Origin: an uncultured Siphonobacter sp.
GTDB lineage: Bacteria; Bacteroidota; Bacteroidia; Cytophagales; Spirosomataceae
DNA length: 64,000 bases
Direction of reading: 5' to 3'
Assembly (NCBI GenBank): GCA_913775095.1
Contig: CAJYIW010000025.1
Location: 19,792-83,791, forward strand
Shown: piece after piece, positions 1 to 9,527 of the stretch
Layout: each line of letters starts with the position of its first letter
How positions within the stretch are numbered: position 1 is the first letter of the stretch
Translations under genes and position numbers: made by a program
Notes under the pieces: model-generated
What the model saw: only the letters and a program-made list of their open reading frames with translations
Databases searched by the model: none
Told to the model about the DNA's origin: nothing

Positions 1-3000
1 TTGACGTTGAGTTGCAGAACACGTTCAAAACATTCGTTAGCCCGATCGGCCTCTCCTAAACCCAGGTAACCCAGTCCCATCATATATTGGCAGTGGATGT
101 AGTTACGCTGGTTTAAATCCGCGTCGAAAACCAACAAATCTGGTAGTGAAACCGCAAAATAATCCAGCTTGATTTCATCCCGGAGATGAGCTTTTCCAAA
201 AGCAATCAGCCGGGTAAAAAGCTCCTGAGCGTCCGTGGTTTCTCCCCGTTTTGTACGGGCCAGTCCCTGATACAAAATCTGATCGGGCTGAGCGTCGTTG
301 TAAAAGATCGCCTGAGCTGGCTCGGATTTCCCCTGTATGGCTTTTTCAAACGATTGACTGGCCGAAGAAAAATCATTCAGACCCTCGTAAGCCAGTCCTT
401 CGAGGTAAAAGAGATCATTTTCCGGTGTTCCGAAAAGTTTACCTTCGCCCAGATTATGCGGGTATACCTGAGCATTCTTCAGGCAGGATAACGCCTGATC
501 GTACGCTTTATTCTGCAAATGTTTCCGGGCTAACTCGGTGAGAGCAATCCGGTACTGCGTCGTGACTTTTCCTTCGCCGCCTTCCCAGGGATGAAACTGA
601 CGCTTCGCAAGTAATGCTAAGGCCTTTTCGTGATCACCTAACTGATTATGGAGCGTAATAGCTTCTAAATACAGATCATCCCGTTCAAGGGTCTGTTTCC
701 ACTGCTTTTCCAGTAAGGTCAGCCGTTGGGTGGGAGCGTAGTTGAGCTTTTTGTACAACTGATCCAGTTCCATCAATACCCGGGAATCGCTGGGATCCAG
801 GGCATAGGCTCTTTCCAGGGTGGAAAGGGCTTTGGGAATGTCCTGCTGTTTATTATGATACGCTAGTGTTAGATTTCTCCACACGGTTGGGAATTGAGGT
901 GCCTGCTCGGCACACGCCTCCCAGCACTGAATCGCTTCAGGGTATTGACGGTGAGCGTACCAGAAATTTCCTAAACCGTAATAGGCGTTCGGGCAGGGCT
1001 GAGGGGATACCTGCGTCACCCAGTCCAGTATTTTTTTCTCCGCCAGCCGATTCGGAAACAGGAAATCAGGACTGGCCTGCTCCGCTTTGGCCAGATCATC
1101 TTCGTAGGCATTTCCAATCTGGGCCTGGAGATACCCTCGCAGGAAATGAACCATGGCATCAACCGTCGGCTTATTGCTCATGTACTGGTCAAGCAAAAGA
1201 AGGGCTTCCGCAAATTGACCCGCGGCCATATAATCAAGGGTATAGTCCATATACGAATGAACATAATCCCGCATTCGTTCTTTATACGTTAACCAGCCTT
1301 CCTGATCCTCCAGCTGGAGGAGCTCAAAGGCAATGCCAAACTGAAATAAATCCAGCTTTAAACTTTCCTGAGCATAGGCAATGGCTTCGCGATTGCGGCC
1401 CAACTTACGCAGGATCAATACATTCAGATGACGAGCGTTAAAACCATGGGTATTGCGAAGGAGCGATTTTTCAATGTGTTCTAAAGCAGTGGCATAGGTT
1501 CCCTTCCGACAGTCCAGTCGGGCTAGTTCCAGGTAAGCGACATCCTGTAAAGCTGCATTCCAGGTACATTTATAAAAGCTGGTATAAGCTTCGTCGAACC
1601 GTTCCAGCTGACTCAAACAGAGCCCGAGATTATACAGGGGTTCTGCTTCAAAAGGATTAGGATTCCTTTGGGTTAACGTTTCGACGGCTTTCCGGAAGTA
1701 AGGTTCCGCTTTGCTCCACTGGCCGCGTTTGTAATACCATAAGCCCAGGGCATTGTTGCAACGACTGTCTTTCGCATCACGACGGAGCCCTTCTTCGTAA
1801 TAATCGGTTGCCAGAAAAGTAGCGTGCCGGTATTGCTCCAAATGCAAACCCGTCAGATACAGTTGTTCGAGCGTTTCCACATCAGCGGGAGCTTTCGCTG
1901 CCTCGGCTGGCTCTGGAATTTCTGTTTCCACCGGAACTTCGGGTTGATACTCAACTAACAAGGTTCCCTCCGCTGAGAGTACCTGAACCTTCAGGGGGCC
2001 GGATTGCTCTGCTTTCTCGAATAGGGTGGTCTGGAAAGGGTTTTCAGGAGAAAGATCTACGGTTAGTTTGAAAAGAACTTCCCGACCACGAAAGAGCTGA
2101 ACCAGGGCATTGGGATATTCAGCCATGGTGTAAACTTTGACCTCTATCTGAGGACTGGCCACTTCCAGGTTAACCGCTGCTTCTTTCGTTGCGTTCTTGA
2201 TTAAGCCAATCTCACTGTAGGGCATGAAGTACTGAACAAATTGCCGCTCTTCGTTAGGCATGATCCAGGAAAAATCGGGCTGATTATCGGTGAATACCCC
2301 CGTCATTAATTCAATGTAAGGTCCATCTTCGTCCGTCAGATTGCGGTCCCAGGCATGACCAAACGCACCATTCCCCCAGGTCCACTGTTTTTTGCCAGGT
2401 GAAAGATGATGATTTGCTACGTGTAACAAACCGCCTTTCGTGTCATGCTCATACCCACCCATGAAGTCGTATTTCGAGGCAATGGCCATGTAGGAGGTAG
2501 GCACCGGAATATTCCTGTACCGCGAAATGTCCGTTCCGGGGGAATAATCCACTTTGTAATACGTGCCTTTAGCGATGGGAAATGAAGAAACATCCCGTTT
2601 GCCGTGGTCAAAAACAGCATAGACGTCGGGGGGGAAAACCGACTGGTAATCATCATTCACCTTTACGGCCGGATTAGCCCACCAAAGAAAGGTCTGCGGG
2701 GTTTGCGTACGATTGTACAACACGCCCCTGATTTCCAGATAGGCCTTGTCCGGATACAGGGTAAAGCCTGCCATACCTTTCGTCTGAAACATACGCTCTA
2801 CTTCACTAACCCAGACCGTTCTGGAACCGTCGGAATGTTCTTCCGTCGCAAAATCAATCGGATCAAAGGTACTGGGGCGGTGGTGCTGGGGCCAGTTGAA
2901 TTCGATGCCTCCGGAAATCCAGGGCCCTGTCAAGCCTACCAGGGCGGGCTTAATAACCTGATTATAATAAATGAAATGACGGTTTTTGACTTTATCAAAA

Positions 3001-3260
3001 GCCATCTGGACCCGTCCGCCGATTTCTGGTAAAATCATGATGCGGAGGTATTTATTTTCCAGAAAAAGAGCCTTGTACGTTTTTTCGCGTTTTTCGTCTT
3101 CAATGCTTTCAATGACCGCATGCGGATATACTACGCCACTACTACCCTGATACACTCTTTTTTCCAGGAACATGGGGTTTTTCTCCGGCTTTCCCGTAGC
3201 ATAAGTTGGAATGATTACCTCTTCCTGCCAGAGTAATACTTCATTCGAGTCAAAGTTCAT
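1..3260 (-). CDS. DUF5107 domain protein with TPR repeats (3' end outside window)
   Basis: This frame is open from an ATG at 3258-3260 down to base 1, so the C-terminus lies outside the window. The first ~350 residues match the DUF5107 type as I know it: a beta-rich module with stretches such as RIMILPEIGGRVQ, GPWISGGIEFNWPQHH and GAFGHAWD, which resemble a sugar-mutarotase-like fold. From about residue 470 onward the protein is helical with repeated TPR-like units (for example NALGLWYYKRGQWSKAEPYF and YNLGLCLSQLERFDEAY). No signal peptide is visible, so it is probably cytoplasmic. It starts 30 bases after the GH2 gene stop on the same strand, so the two are likely one operon. I infer a role in handling sugars or oligosaccharides released by the GH2 enzyme. 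The biochemical activity of DUF5107 proteins is not known to me. Confidence 0.85.
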   Translation of the reverse strand, partial: MNFDSNEVLLWQEEVIIPTYATGKPEKNPMFLEKRVYQGSSGVVYPHAVIESIEDEKREKTYKALFLENKYLRIMILPEIGGRVQMAFDKVKNRHFIYYNQVIKPALVGLTGPWISGGIEFNWPQHHRPSTFDPIDFATEEHSDGSRTVWVSEVERMFQTKGMAGFTLYPDKAYLEIRGVLYNRTQTPQTFLWWANPAVKVNDDYQSVFPPDVYAVFDHGKRDVSSFPIAKGTYYKVDYSPGTDISRYRNIPVPTSYMAIASKYDFMGGYEHDTKGGLLHVANHHLSPGKKQWTWGNGAFGHAWDRNLTDEDGPYIELMTGVFTDNQPDFSWIMPNEERQFVQYFMPYSEIGLIKNATKEAAVNLEVASPQIEVKVYTMAEYPNALVQLFRGREVLFKLTVDLSPENPFQTTLFEKAEQSGPLKVQVLSAEGTLLVEYQPEVPVETEIPEPAEAAKAPADVETLEQLYLTGLHLEQYRHATFLATDYYEEGLRRDAKDSRCNNALGLWYYKRGQWSKAEPYFRKAVETLTQRNPNPFEAEPLYNLGLCLSQLERFDEAYTSFYKCTWNAALQDVAYLELARLDCRKGTYATALEHIEKSLLRNTHGFNARHLNVLILRKLGRNREAIAYAQESLKLDLFQFGIAFELLQLEDQEGWLTYKERMRDYVHSYMDYTLDYMAAGQFAEALLLLDQYMSNKPTVDAMVHFLRGYLQAQIGNAYEDDLAKAEQASPDFLFPNRLAEKKILDWVTQVSPQPCPNAYYGLGNFWYAHRQYPEAIQCWEACAEQAPQFPTVWRNLTLAYHNKQQDIPKALSTLERAYALDPSDSRVLMELDQLYKKLNYAPTQRLTLLEKQWKQTLERDDLYLEAITLHNQLGDHEKALALLAKRQFHPWEGGEGKVTTQYRIALTELARKHLQNKAYDQALSCLKNAQVYPHNLGEGKLFGTPENDLFYLEGLAYEGLNDFSSASQSFEKAIQGKSEPAQAIFYNDAQPDQILYQGLARTKRGETTDAQELFTRLIAFGKAHLRDEIKLDYFAVSLPDLLVFDADLNQRNYIHCQYMMGLGYLGLGEADRANECFERVLQLNV

Positions 3261-3290
3261 AAGGCTGATCCGTCTAAATCGTATGATGAG

Positions 3291-6137
3291 TTAGTTGACT
3301 AATGCTTGTAAATCAGAAGTGTTAAGAATCTGAGTAGGGTTGAACTTCGTACTGTTCAGGTACGTAAGCAGGCTGTGCCGAAACTGGCGGGCTGCCGGAC
3401 GATTACCCAGATCATTTTCCAGATCCACGCTGCAAATCATCAGTTTGCCTTTTCCAACTTTCCCTTCAAAAGCGAGGGAGAGCTTACGATTTTCAAACCA
3501 GGTATCAATCGGCTGCACCAGGGGTTTGATGGACGGTTCCATGCCATCCAGACGAATCGTCTGAGCTTTGGTGACGATATCCCACCACTGATAATTGCTG
3601 TGATACTGCGTGGGAAACTGTGCAAACAAGGGGTGTTTAGGATCGCACAGGATGCCCAGGGTATGAGGGGGCTGATTGTTCGTCCAGGACGTATTCCAGA
3701 ACACGCTCGAGAAGCCAATGGCCACTTCCGCTCCTTTTCCTTCTTTGATTTTTCCGTAGGGTAACCACAACACGCTGGCTCCCTCTTCGAGTTTCCGGAG
3801 GACATCCGCAGTTAATTCACGGGTAACTACTACTTTACCTGATTCGGCAACGGGCTGATCCGGGTATACCCAGAAATCCCAGCGATTCTGAATATCCGTT
3901 CCTTTCAGACTCACTACCAGTTGCAGTTGCTCAGCTTTTTTGAGTCCAGCCAGATCGAAACTGATGTTTCCGATGGGCTGACCGTTCGCAAACGTAATAG
4001 TCTCCTTCTGCAACGAACCTGTACGAATGGTTTTGCCGGCCTGATTCACAATTTTCCAAACTACCGTTTGGTTGACCAGTTCCCGGGCCCCGAAGTGAGC
4101 CACTTCAATATCGGCCTTAAAGCGATCAGAGTTTAGATAGATGACTTTATCCATTCTCGAGAGCAGGACGGTAGAATTACAGAAGGTGCGGTACTCTTCG
4201 GGCGTGGTGTATCCCTTGCTTTCCCAGAAGACGTCCAAAGCTCCTACCAGGGCAGTGCCCTGACCGGGGAAATCGTGCAGGCCTAATAATTGAAAGCCAC
4301 CAAAACCGGGTGTTCGGAGAGCCGCTTCTATATCTGCTTTGTAACAAAGGGTTTGCAAACGACCGGATGCTTTCAGGAAATCTTCAGCCTGATGGGCCAT
4401 GCCGTGCTCTTTCAGTGATTCCTGAAAAATTTCAAAGTTAGTAGCTTTCACTACGCCCTTGTATTTTGGGATTTCGTTAAAGTTAGGAAACACGCACCAC
4501 TGACCAATTTCATGACTTACGTAGGGCACTTTGGAAAAAGCCGTAATCTCCCGCCAGTCATAAGTAGTTTTGGGAGCCTGACTGTTAATAATACTTTTCA
4601 AACCTTCGCCCCAACGCTGAACGCGGGCATCTGGCAAAATATGAAATTGATTTTCTGACAGGGCAGGCCATCCGGCACCGCTGGTATATATACGTCTGGC
4701 ATCTTTGGCTTTAAAATGATCAACCCAGCGTCCAAGAAATTCATTTTGATTAGGACCACCGGGTTCATTCCCGTAAGACATCATGCAAAACGAAGGATGA
4801 TTGCCATAGGTATCCAGAATTCGCTCGGATTCGCGGTAAATAAAATCGTCGACCGTACCTCCCGTACCTACGGCACTGCCCTGATTGGCCCAGAGAGGAC
4901 TTTCTACGTATAGATACATCCCCAGTCGGTCTGCTACTTCAAAAGCCACTTTGGGAGGACACCAGGAATGAAAGCGAAGGTGATTTAAACCATAGCACTG
5001 GGCCGTTTTCATGATTTTCTCCCAATAAGCCGGAGTTGTTGGCGGATAACCCGTTAGAGGAAAAGTGGCACATTCCACATCGCCCCGAAGAAATATGGGT
5101 TTTCCGTTAATCGTAATGTGCGTGCCTTGAGTGCCTACTTCCCGCATGCCAAAAGCATCTTTCCGCTGATGCATCATCCGGCCATTCTGATCCAGTAACT
5201 GAACGTCCAGTTCGTAGACATTAGGGTTGAATTCGTCCCAGAGCTGAGCATTCGCAATCGCATAGGAAGCCATAACCTGCGTTTGCTCGGATGAGAAAGA
5301 AACTTCCTTACTTAATTCTGGTAAGGGAGTAGCTGAGCCTTTGATAGGCTTAGCCTTTAGCACCAGCTTTCCAGTGAAGACCTGGTGTCTTCGCTGAATT
5401 AAGGAAATAGCCACATCTATGCTTTGGCTGGAGAGCTTGGGGTAAATCTTCACCTGACTGATATGGGTAGGCTCAGACCTATGCAGGGAAAGATCGCCGA
5501 CAAGTCCATTCCAGTTGGTTTGCGTATGGTCCGCAATACTGTGCGAGTTAGGCCCCAGATGAAGTTTAGTTCGGTTATCAACCCGGATCGTAATGACATT
5601 CTTTCCGGGTTTTAAATAGGTTCCTACTTCGTAATCGTGGGGAGCAACCAGGCTATTCTGGCTGCCCGAAAACTGTCCGTTAACGAAGAGGGAAGTTTCC
5701 CAATGGCATCGCTCTAAATGGAGAATAATCCGCTTTTTAGACCAGTTTTCAGGAATATCAACGGTTCGACGATACCAGGCTACGCCCGCGTAATATTTAT
5801 TAGGTTTTAACCAGAAGGGGATTTTAATATCGCCGGTTCTGTATTTTTTAAAAGCTTCGGATTTAAAATAGGTACTGTCAAAGATATCACCCGTCCAGGG
5901 GGTATCGAGTGTTACCTTATTCCCTTTATCATTTTCAGTTAAAGAGCCTGGTAGACGAACCTGATCGTCGAATTTGCTATTCCACCAGTGGGCTTTCAGG
6001 CCTATGTCTTCGTGATCTAAACGTAACTCCCAGGTTCCAGCCAGAGAAATGGAGTTGGTCTGCTGGGCCCGGCACGATCCGGAGAACAGGGTAAATATGA
6101 TGAGCCCAAGTACTAACTTCAAAGGAGTGAATTGCAT
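3291..6137 (-). CDS. glycoside hydrolase family 2 protein, exported
   Basis: A 948-residue GH2 enzyme. A signal peptide covers residues 1-25 (hydrophobic LKLVLGLIIFTLFSGS then CRAQQ); the Cys at 22 could make it a lipoprotein, but the lipobox is weak. The N-terminal sugar-binding jelly roll (about 30-220) contains WYRRTVDIPENW and a FVNG turn. An Ig-like sandwich follows (225-335), then the TIM barrel from about 340. The acid/base is probably E458 in SYGNEPGG and the nucleophile E543 in VSHEIGQW, both typical GH2 positions. A long C-terminal region (650-948) is extra to the minimal family. Substrate cannot be assigned; GH2 includes beta-galactosidases, glucuronidases and mannosidases. It is the first gene of a likely two-gene operon with the DUF5107 protein. 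Confidence 0.9.
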   Translation of the reverse strand: MQFTPLKLVLGLIIFTLFSGSCRAQQTNSISLAGTWELRLDHEDIGLKAHWWNSKFDDQVRLPGSLTENDKGNKVTLDTPWTGDIFDSTYFKSEAFKKYRTGDIKIPFWLKPNKYYAGVAWYRRTVDIPENWSKKRIILHLERCHWETSLFVNGQFSGSQNSLVAPHDYEVGTYLKPGKNVITIRVDNRTKLHLGPNSHSIADHTQTNWNGLVGDLSLHRSEPTHISQVKIYPKLSSQSIDVAISLIQRRHQVFTGKLVLKAKPIKGSATPLPELSKEVSFSSEQTQVMASYAIANAQLWDEFNPNVYELDVQLLDQNGRMMHQRKDAFGMREVGTQGTHITINGKPIFLRGDVECATFPLTGYPPTTPAYWEKIMKTAQCYGLNHLRFHSWCPPKVAFEVADRLGMYLYVESPLWANQGSAVGTGGTVDDFIYRESERILDTYGNHPSFCMMSYGNEPGGPNQNEFLGRWVDHFKAKDARRIYTSGAGWPALSENQFHILPDARVQRWGEGLKSIINSQAPKTTYDWREITAFSKVPYVSHEIGQWCVFPNFNEIPKYKGVVKATNFEIFQESLKEHGMAHQAEDFLKASGRLQTLCYKADIEAALRTPGFGGFQLLGLHDFPGQGTALVGALDVFWESKGYTTPEEYRTFCNSTVLLSRMDKVIYLNSDRFKADIEVAHFGARELVNQTVVWKIVNQAGKTIRTGSLQKETITFANGQPIGNISFDLAGLKKAEQLQLVVSLKGTDIQNRWDFWVYPDQPVAESGKVVVTRELTADVLRKLEEGASVLWLPYGKIKEGKGAEVAIGFSSVFWNTSWTNNQPPHTLGILCDPKHPLFAQFPTQYHSNYQWWDIVTKAQTIRLDGMEPSIKPLVQPIDTWFENRKLSLAFEGKVGKGKLMICSVDLENDLGNRPAARQFRHSLLTYLNSTKFNPTQILNTSDLQALVN

Positions 6138-6631
6138 AGGAGTACGAGTAAGTTATAAATGTTTCCTGCAAAAAAATCAATTTTTTCATGGCAAAACCAT
6201 AGCTTTTTTTTTGAAAAAGATGGATAATAGTATGGCATTGTCTCTAAGATTCAAAGAGAGAGTGGTGAGAGTTTAAAGAAAGGGTTGGGACTATACTTTC
6301 TGTCGGTAGCAAGCTGAAATTTCTATCCTCATACCCGAAACTAATTTGATCTTAAGAATACATCGTATTTACTGTTAAAACTCTTTTCAATAAATCACTT
6401 TTCAGTTGTATAATCTGCATTATGTTAAATAAATTAAGAGTATGTTAACGCAGCTTATTCCTGTTTCTACCCTTTTCCCAGATTCGATACTGGCAGACGG
6501 ATGAGTCAGGTATCCTACCGATTGGGTAGCCACTTTTGCCGGATGAGTAACAAAAAGAAGCGAACGCCTGCACTGGAGTCTTACTTTTGAGTGAACTAAT
6601 GGATCCCCGGCATTTCTACGATTGAATTTCT
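6138..6631. other. intergenic region between divergent genes
   Basis: These 494 bases separate the divergent GH2 and histidine kinase genes, so promoters for both must lie here. The stretch is AT-rich near 6170-6220 and 6350-6440. I see no gene, RNA or clear palindrome in it. Confidence 0.6.
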
Positions 6632-7741
6632 ATGCCCTCTTTTCATTTAAATCTGGATCGGAAGTCGTATCGTCGTTACATACGCCTCGCCATGACCCCG
6701 CTCGTCATGCTGGCGATTCACGTGCTCTATTACCTCATCAATCCTGAAAATCGCCTGTGGTCCATAGGCGGCATTCTGACTTGCAAAGAATGGGCCACGG
6801 ATCTTACCATTACGTTCATTTTCAGCTGGTTAATTATTGAGGTGAGCATTGGCATAGCCAGTGTGCTGGAACGCAGGGTTTCCTGGGTCACGTCTCCCCT
6901 GGCCCGGTTTGTTAGTCAAACTATACTCACGCTCGGGGCCAGTGTCGGGCTATTCATGATTCAGGATCAGATTTACTGCTGGCTCTATCCAGGCACCCCC
7001 ACGCCTCAGGAAGAACTGGAATCCTGGCAATTCCTGATTGTGAATCTGATTGTGGCCTTAATGATCAGTACGTTTCATACGGGATATTTTTTATTGAACC
7101 GGATCAAGCAGAGTCTGGAAGAAGCCGCAGAGTTAAAAGTAAAGACGCTGGAGCTGAAAGGAGTCGCTCTTCAGGCGGAGTTGCAGTCGCTGAAACTCCA
7201 GCTGGACCCTCATTTTCTGTTTAATAATTTCAGTACGCTGTCCGAGCTTATTCTGGAAGATCAGACCAAAGCCACGCTGTTTCTGGAGAAACTATCCAAA
7301 GTCTATCGCTACATGATCCAGAATATGAAGCAGGATCTGGTGCCCCTTAAAGACGAAATTTCCTTCGTGAAAGCGTATCAGTACCTCATCCAGATCCGGC
7401 ACGGGGAACAGGTGAAAATCTGTTTTGATCTGAATCCGGAGTTGATGACGAGATGGATTCCACCCATTACCATTCAGCTACTCATTGAAAATGCCATCAA
7501 GCACAACCGGGCTACCCGGGCAGAACCGCTTCGGATTCAGATTTACGACGTAGGCAACCGCCTGTGCGTTTCCAATAATTTGCAGCCCTTGCCCCGACCC
7601 CTGCCCTCCACGGGGCTGGGCCTGGAAAATATCAAAAACCGCTATCGCATTTTATCAAGCCAGTTACCCGAGCAGGGTTCCGATGCCGGGATATTCTGGG
7701 TAGAGTTACCTTTATTCGAGTATGAATGTAGCCGGGGTTAA
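6632..7741 (+). CDS. LytS-family sensor histidine kinase
   Basis: A 369-residue membrane histidine kinase of the His_kinase (PF06580) type. Four hydrophobic segments occupy roughly residues 20-37, 57-78, 95-111 and 135-155, followed by a short coiled coil (158-190). The phosphoacceptor H194 is in LQLDPHFLFNN, the family signature. The ATPase N-box is LLIENAIKHN (N287) and the G-box is STGLGLENIKNRY (326-338). It has no periplasmic sensor domain of note, so the signal is probably sensed in the membrane. The LytTR regulator starts 25 bases after the stop, forming a cognate pair. The last codons and the stop lie inside a GC-rich palindrome (7729-7751), so the final residues may come from a repeat insertion. 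Confidence 0.93.
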   Translation: MPSFHLNLDRKSYRRYIRLAMTPLVMLAIHVLYYLINPENRLWSIGGILTCKEWATDLTITFIFSWLIIEVSIGIASVLERRVSWVTSPLARFVSQTILTLGASVGLFMIQDQIYCWLYPGTPTPQEELESWQFLIVNLIVALMISTFHTGYFLLNRIKQSLEEAAELKVKTLELKGVALQAELQSLKLQLDPHFLFNNFSTLSELILEDQTKATLFLEKLSKVYRYMIQNMKQDLVPLKDEISFVKAYQYLIQIRHGEQVKICFDLNPELMTRWIPPITIQLLIENAIKHNRATRAEPLRIQIYDVGNRLCVSNNLQPLPRPLPSTGLGLENIKNRYRILSSQLPEQGSDAGIFWVELPLFEYECSRG

Positions 7742-7751
7742 CCCCGGGCTA
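7729..7751. repeat. REP-like palindrome at kinase stop codon
   Basis: An almost perfect palindrome whose core is GGGGTTAACCCC, flanked by TAGCC on the left and GGGCTA on the right. The kinase stop codon (7739-7741) is inside it. The flanking TAGCC and the GGGG/CCCC stem resemble the palindromes at 13766-13865, suggesting one family of dispersed elements. Confidence 0.6.
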
Positions 7752-7766
7752 TTAATGTTGTAACGT

Positions 7767-8537
7767 ATGACCCCACTGTCCATCGTCATCATCGAAGATG
7801 AACAACCCAATGCGAATCGACTGGTACGCTTACTGCAGATGATTCGTCCCGATCACGAAATTCTTGCGGTTTTAGAAACCGTGAGTGAAAGCGTGGAATG
7901 GCTCAGGAATCATCCGAAGCCCGCACTCATTTTTATGGATATCCGGCTGGCTGATGGGATTTGCTTTGATATTTTTTCTCAGGTAACGGTCACCAGCCCC
8001 ATCATTTTCACGACGGCTTACGACGAATACATGATGCTGGCTTTTAAAGTCAACAGCATTGATTATTTACTGAAGCCTATTGATACGGAAGAGCTTACGC
8101 AGGCCCTTGAAAAGTTTGACCGCCTGCATCCTTCCCAAACCGCCGTCCCCGATGCAGCCGTACTGTATAAGGAGATGCTGGCCTTACACCGGCAGCAAAC
8201 GAAACCGTACCGGCAGCGTTTCCTACTGCCCTACCGTGATGGCTATACCACGATTCATGTCCAGGAGATTGAGTATTTTTTCTCGGAATCCAAAGTCACG
8301 TTTGCGTACCTGAAAAGCGGCGAGCAAACCGTGATTCCCTATACCCTGGAAGAACTGGAACTGGAGCTGGAACCCGTTCATTTTTTCCGGGCGAACCGAC
8401 AGTACATCATTCACGTCAACTGTATCCAGAGTATTCATCATTATTTCAACGGGAAGCTAAAAGTAATGGCGGGCAAACAGGAGATCATCATCAGTAAGGA
8501 AAAGGCTCCGTTTTTCAAGCAATGGCTGAATCAGTAA
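7767..8537 (+). CDS. LytTR-family response regulator
   Basis: A 256-residue response regulator. The receiver domain (1-120) shows the acidic pocket E10-D11-E12, the phosphoacceptor D58 in LIFMDIRLADG, and the conserved T and K positions in FTTAYDEY and DYLLKPID. The LytTR DNA-binding domain occupies about 150-256 (FLLPYRDGYTTIHVQEIEYF through VHFFRANRQYIIHVNCI). It is the partner of the kinase encoded just upstream, with which it forms a two-gene operon ended by the hairpin at 8541-8567. The target genes are unknown. Confidence 0.95.
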   Translation: MTPLSIVIIEDEQPNANRLVRLLQMIRPDHEILAVLETVSESVEWLRNHPKPALIFMDIRLADGICFDIFSQVTVTSPIIFTTAYDEYMMLAFKVNSIDYLLKPIDTEELTQALEKFDRLHPSQTAVPDAAVLYKEMLALHRQQTKPYRQRFLLPYRDGYTTIHVQEIEYFFSESKVTFAYLKSGEQTVIPYTLEELELELEPVHFFRANRQYIIHVNCIQSIHHYFNGKLKVMAGKQEIIISKEKAPFFKQWLNQ

Positions 8538-8540
8538 TAA

Positions 8541-8567
8541 AAAGGCTTCTCAACGGGAGAAGCCTTT
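8541..8567. terminator. bidirectional terminator
   Basis: Arms AAAGGCTTCTC (8541-8551) and GAGAAGCCTTT (8557-8567) enclose a 5-base loop. A T-rich tract on the right and an A-rich tract on the left allow it to work for both converging genes. Confidence 0.85.
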
Positions 8568-8573
8568 GCTGTT

Positions 8574-9509
8574 TTAATCAAAATCGATGGATAATTTACG
8601 GACCGAATAGGAGCCAAAACAACCCAGGCCGCCTTTGATATTCGTGGGAATGAGTGAAGGCTCGGCAAAGGGATTATCATTGTTCCATTCTCTTACGATA
8701 TTCTGGTACTTAAAGTATGCTTCATCCATGTGTAATAAAGCCGTGCTGATTGCCAGCGGGCTGATTCTTCCGTGAGGGCTCCATTGGCTGGGTTTCGAGA
8801 CAATATAGCCAAGCCGGGCAGGAGTACTGGACATCTCTTTTCCATTATCTACCCGGTCCGAATAGTAAGGAACGTTATCGAAAACCAGATAATTGGTGGT
8901 TACGAAAGTAGTATCTTTCCCCACCTGCCCCCCGCCGGTGTATCTTATGGAGTAATTAGTATAAGATACATTACTTTCAATCCGGTAATAATTGGTTTCA
9001 TTCGCGGGATCATTCCAGAAGGCTCTTAAGACGGGTATTTTACGGGCGTAGTTATTGTAACCTGCCTCGATAATACTGTCTATCTGAATACGATGAATCG
9101 GAATCGGGCGGGGAACGATCGTCTGAGCCGTAACGGACATTCCATTGGGCATGCTTACTTCCAGCGTGTAGGTCTTTCCCACTTCCACGGGAAACTCCAG
9201 AGCCTTCAGGCGATGCTGGGAAGATACGGGATCAAAAGGAATCGTTCGGGAACGTACCCCATCGCTGATCACCACCTTCGCCTCAGGATTACTAACCGCC
9301 GCTGAATTAGGGTAGCTATCCTCAATCCCCAATACATTACGGGACAATCCCACGATAGCTGACAAAACCGTATCCTGAGGGGAAATAAAGCAGTGGACCA
9401 CCAGTTTTCGATTCGTCTGCGGAACCCGTTCGGGCGATACCTCCTGGATAAGCGGTTTACAAGCGGCAATCAGAATACTTAGCAATATCAGTAATGATAG
9501 ATTTTTCAT
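8574..9509 (-). CDS. DUF4249 family lipoprotein
   Basis: A 311-residue lipoprotein with a signal peptide and lipobox LIAAC (C17). The mature start VPQTNRKLVVHCFISPQDTV is typical of DUF4249, a Bacteroidota family usually encoded beside TonB-dependent receptors and thought to be a surface partner. Here it begins 18 bases after the TonB receptor stop on the same strand, so the two form an operon. I infer that it sits on or under the outer membrane and helps the receptor bind or import its ligand. The ligand is unknown. Confidence 0.88.
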   Translation of the reverse strand: MKNLSLLILLSILIAACKPLIQEVSPERVPQTNRKLVVHCFISPQDTVLSAIVGLSRNVLGIEDSYPNSAAVSNPEAKVVISDGVRSRTIPFDPVSSQHRLKALEFPVEVGKTYTLEVSMPNGMSVTAQTIVPRPIPIHRIQIDSIIEAGYNNYARKIPVLRAFWNDPANETNYYRIESNVSYTNYSIRYTGGGQVGKDTTFVTTNYLVFDNVPYYSDRVDNGKEMSSTPARLGYIVSKPSQWSPHGRISPLAISTALLHMDEAYFKYQNIVREWNNDNPFAEPSLIPTNIKGGLGCFGSYSVRKLSIDFD

Positions 9510-9527
9510 AAATAGCTGAAGGTCGGA

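Noticed and set aside
866..1441. A 191-codon plus-strand frame
   Set aside because: It lies inside the minus-strand DUF5107/TPR coding region and its product has low-complexity, arginine- and proline-rich composition typical of a reverse-strand shadow.
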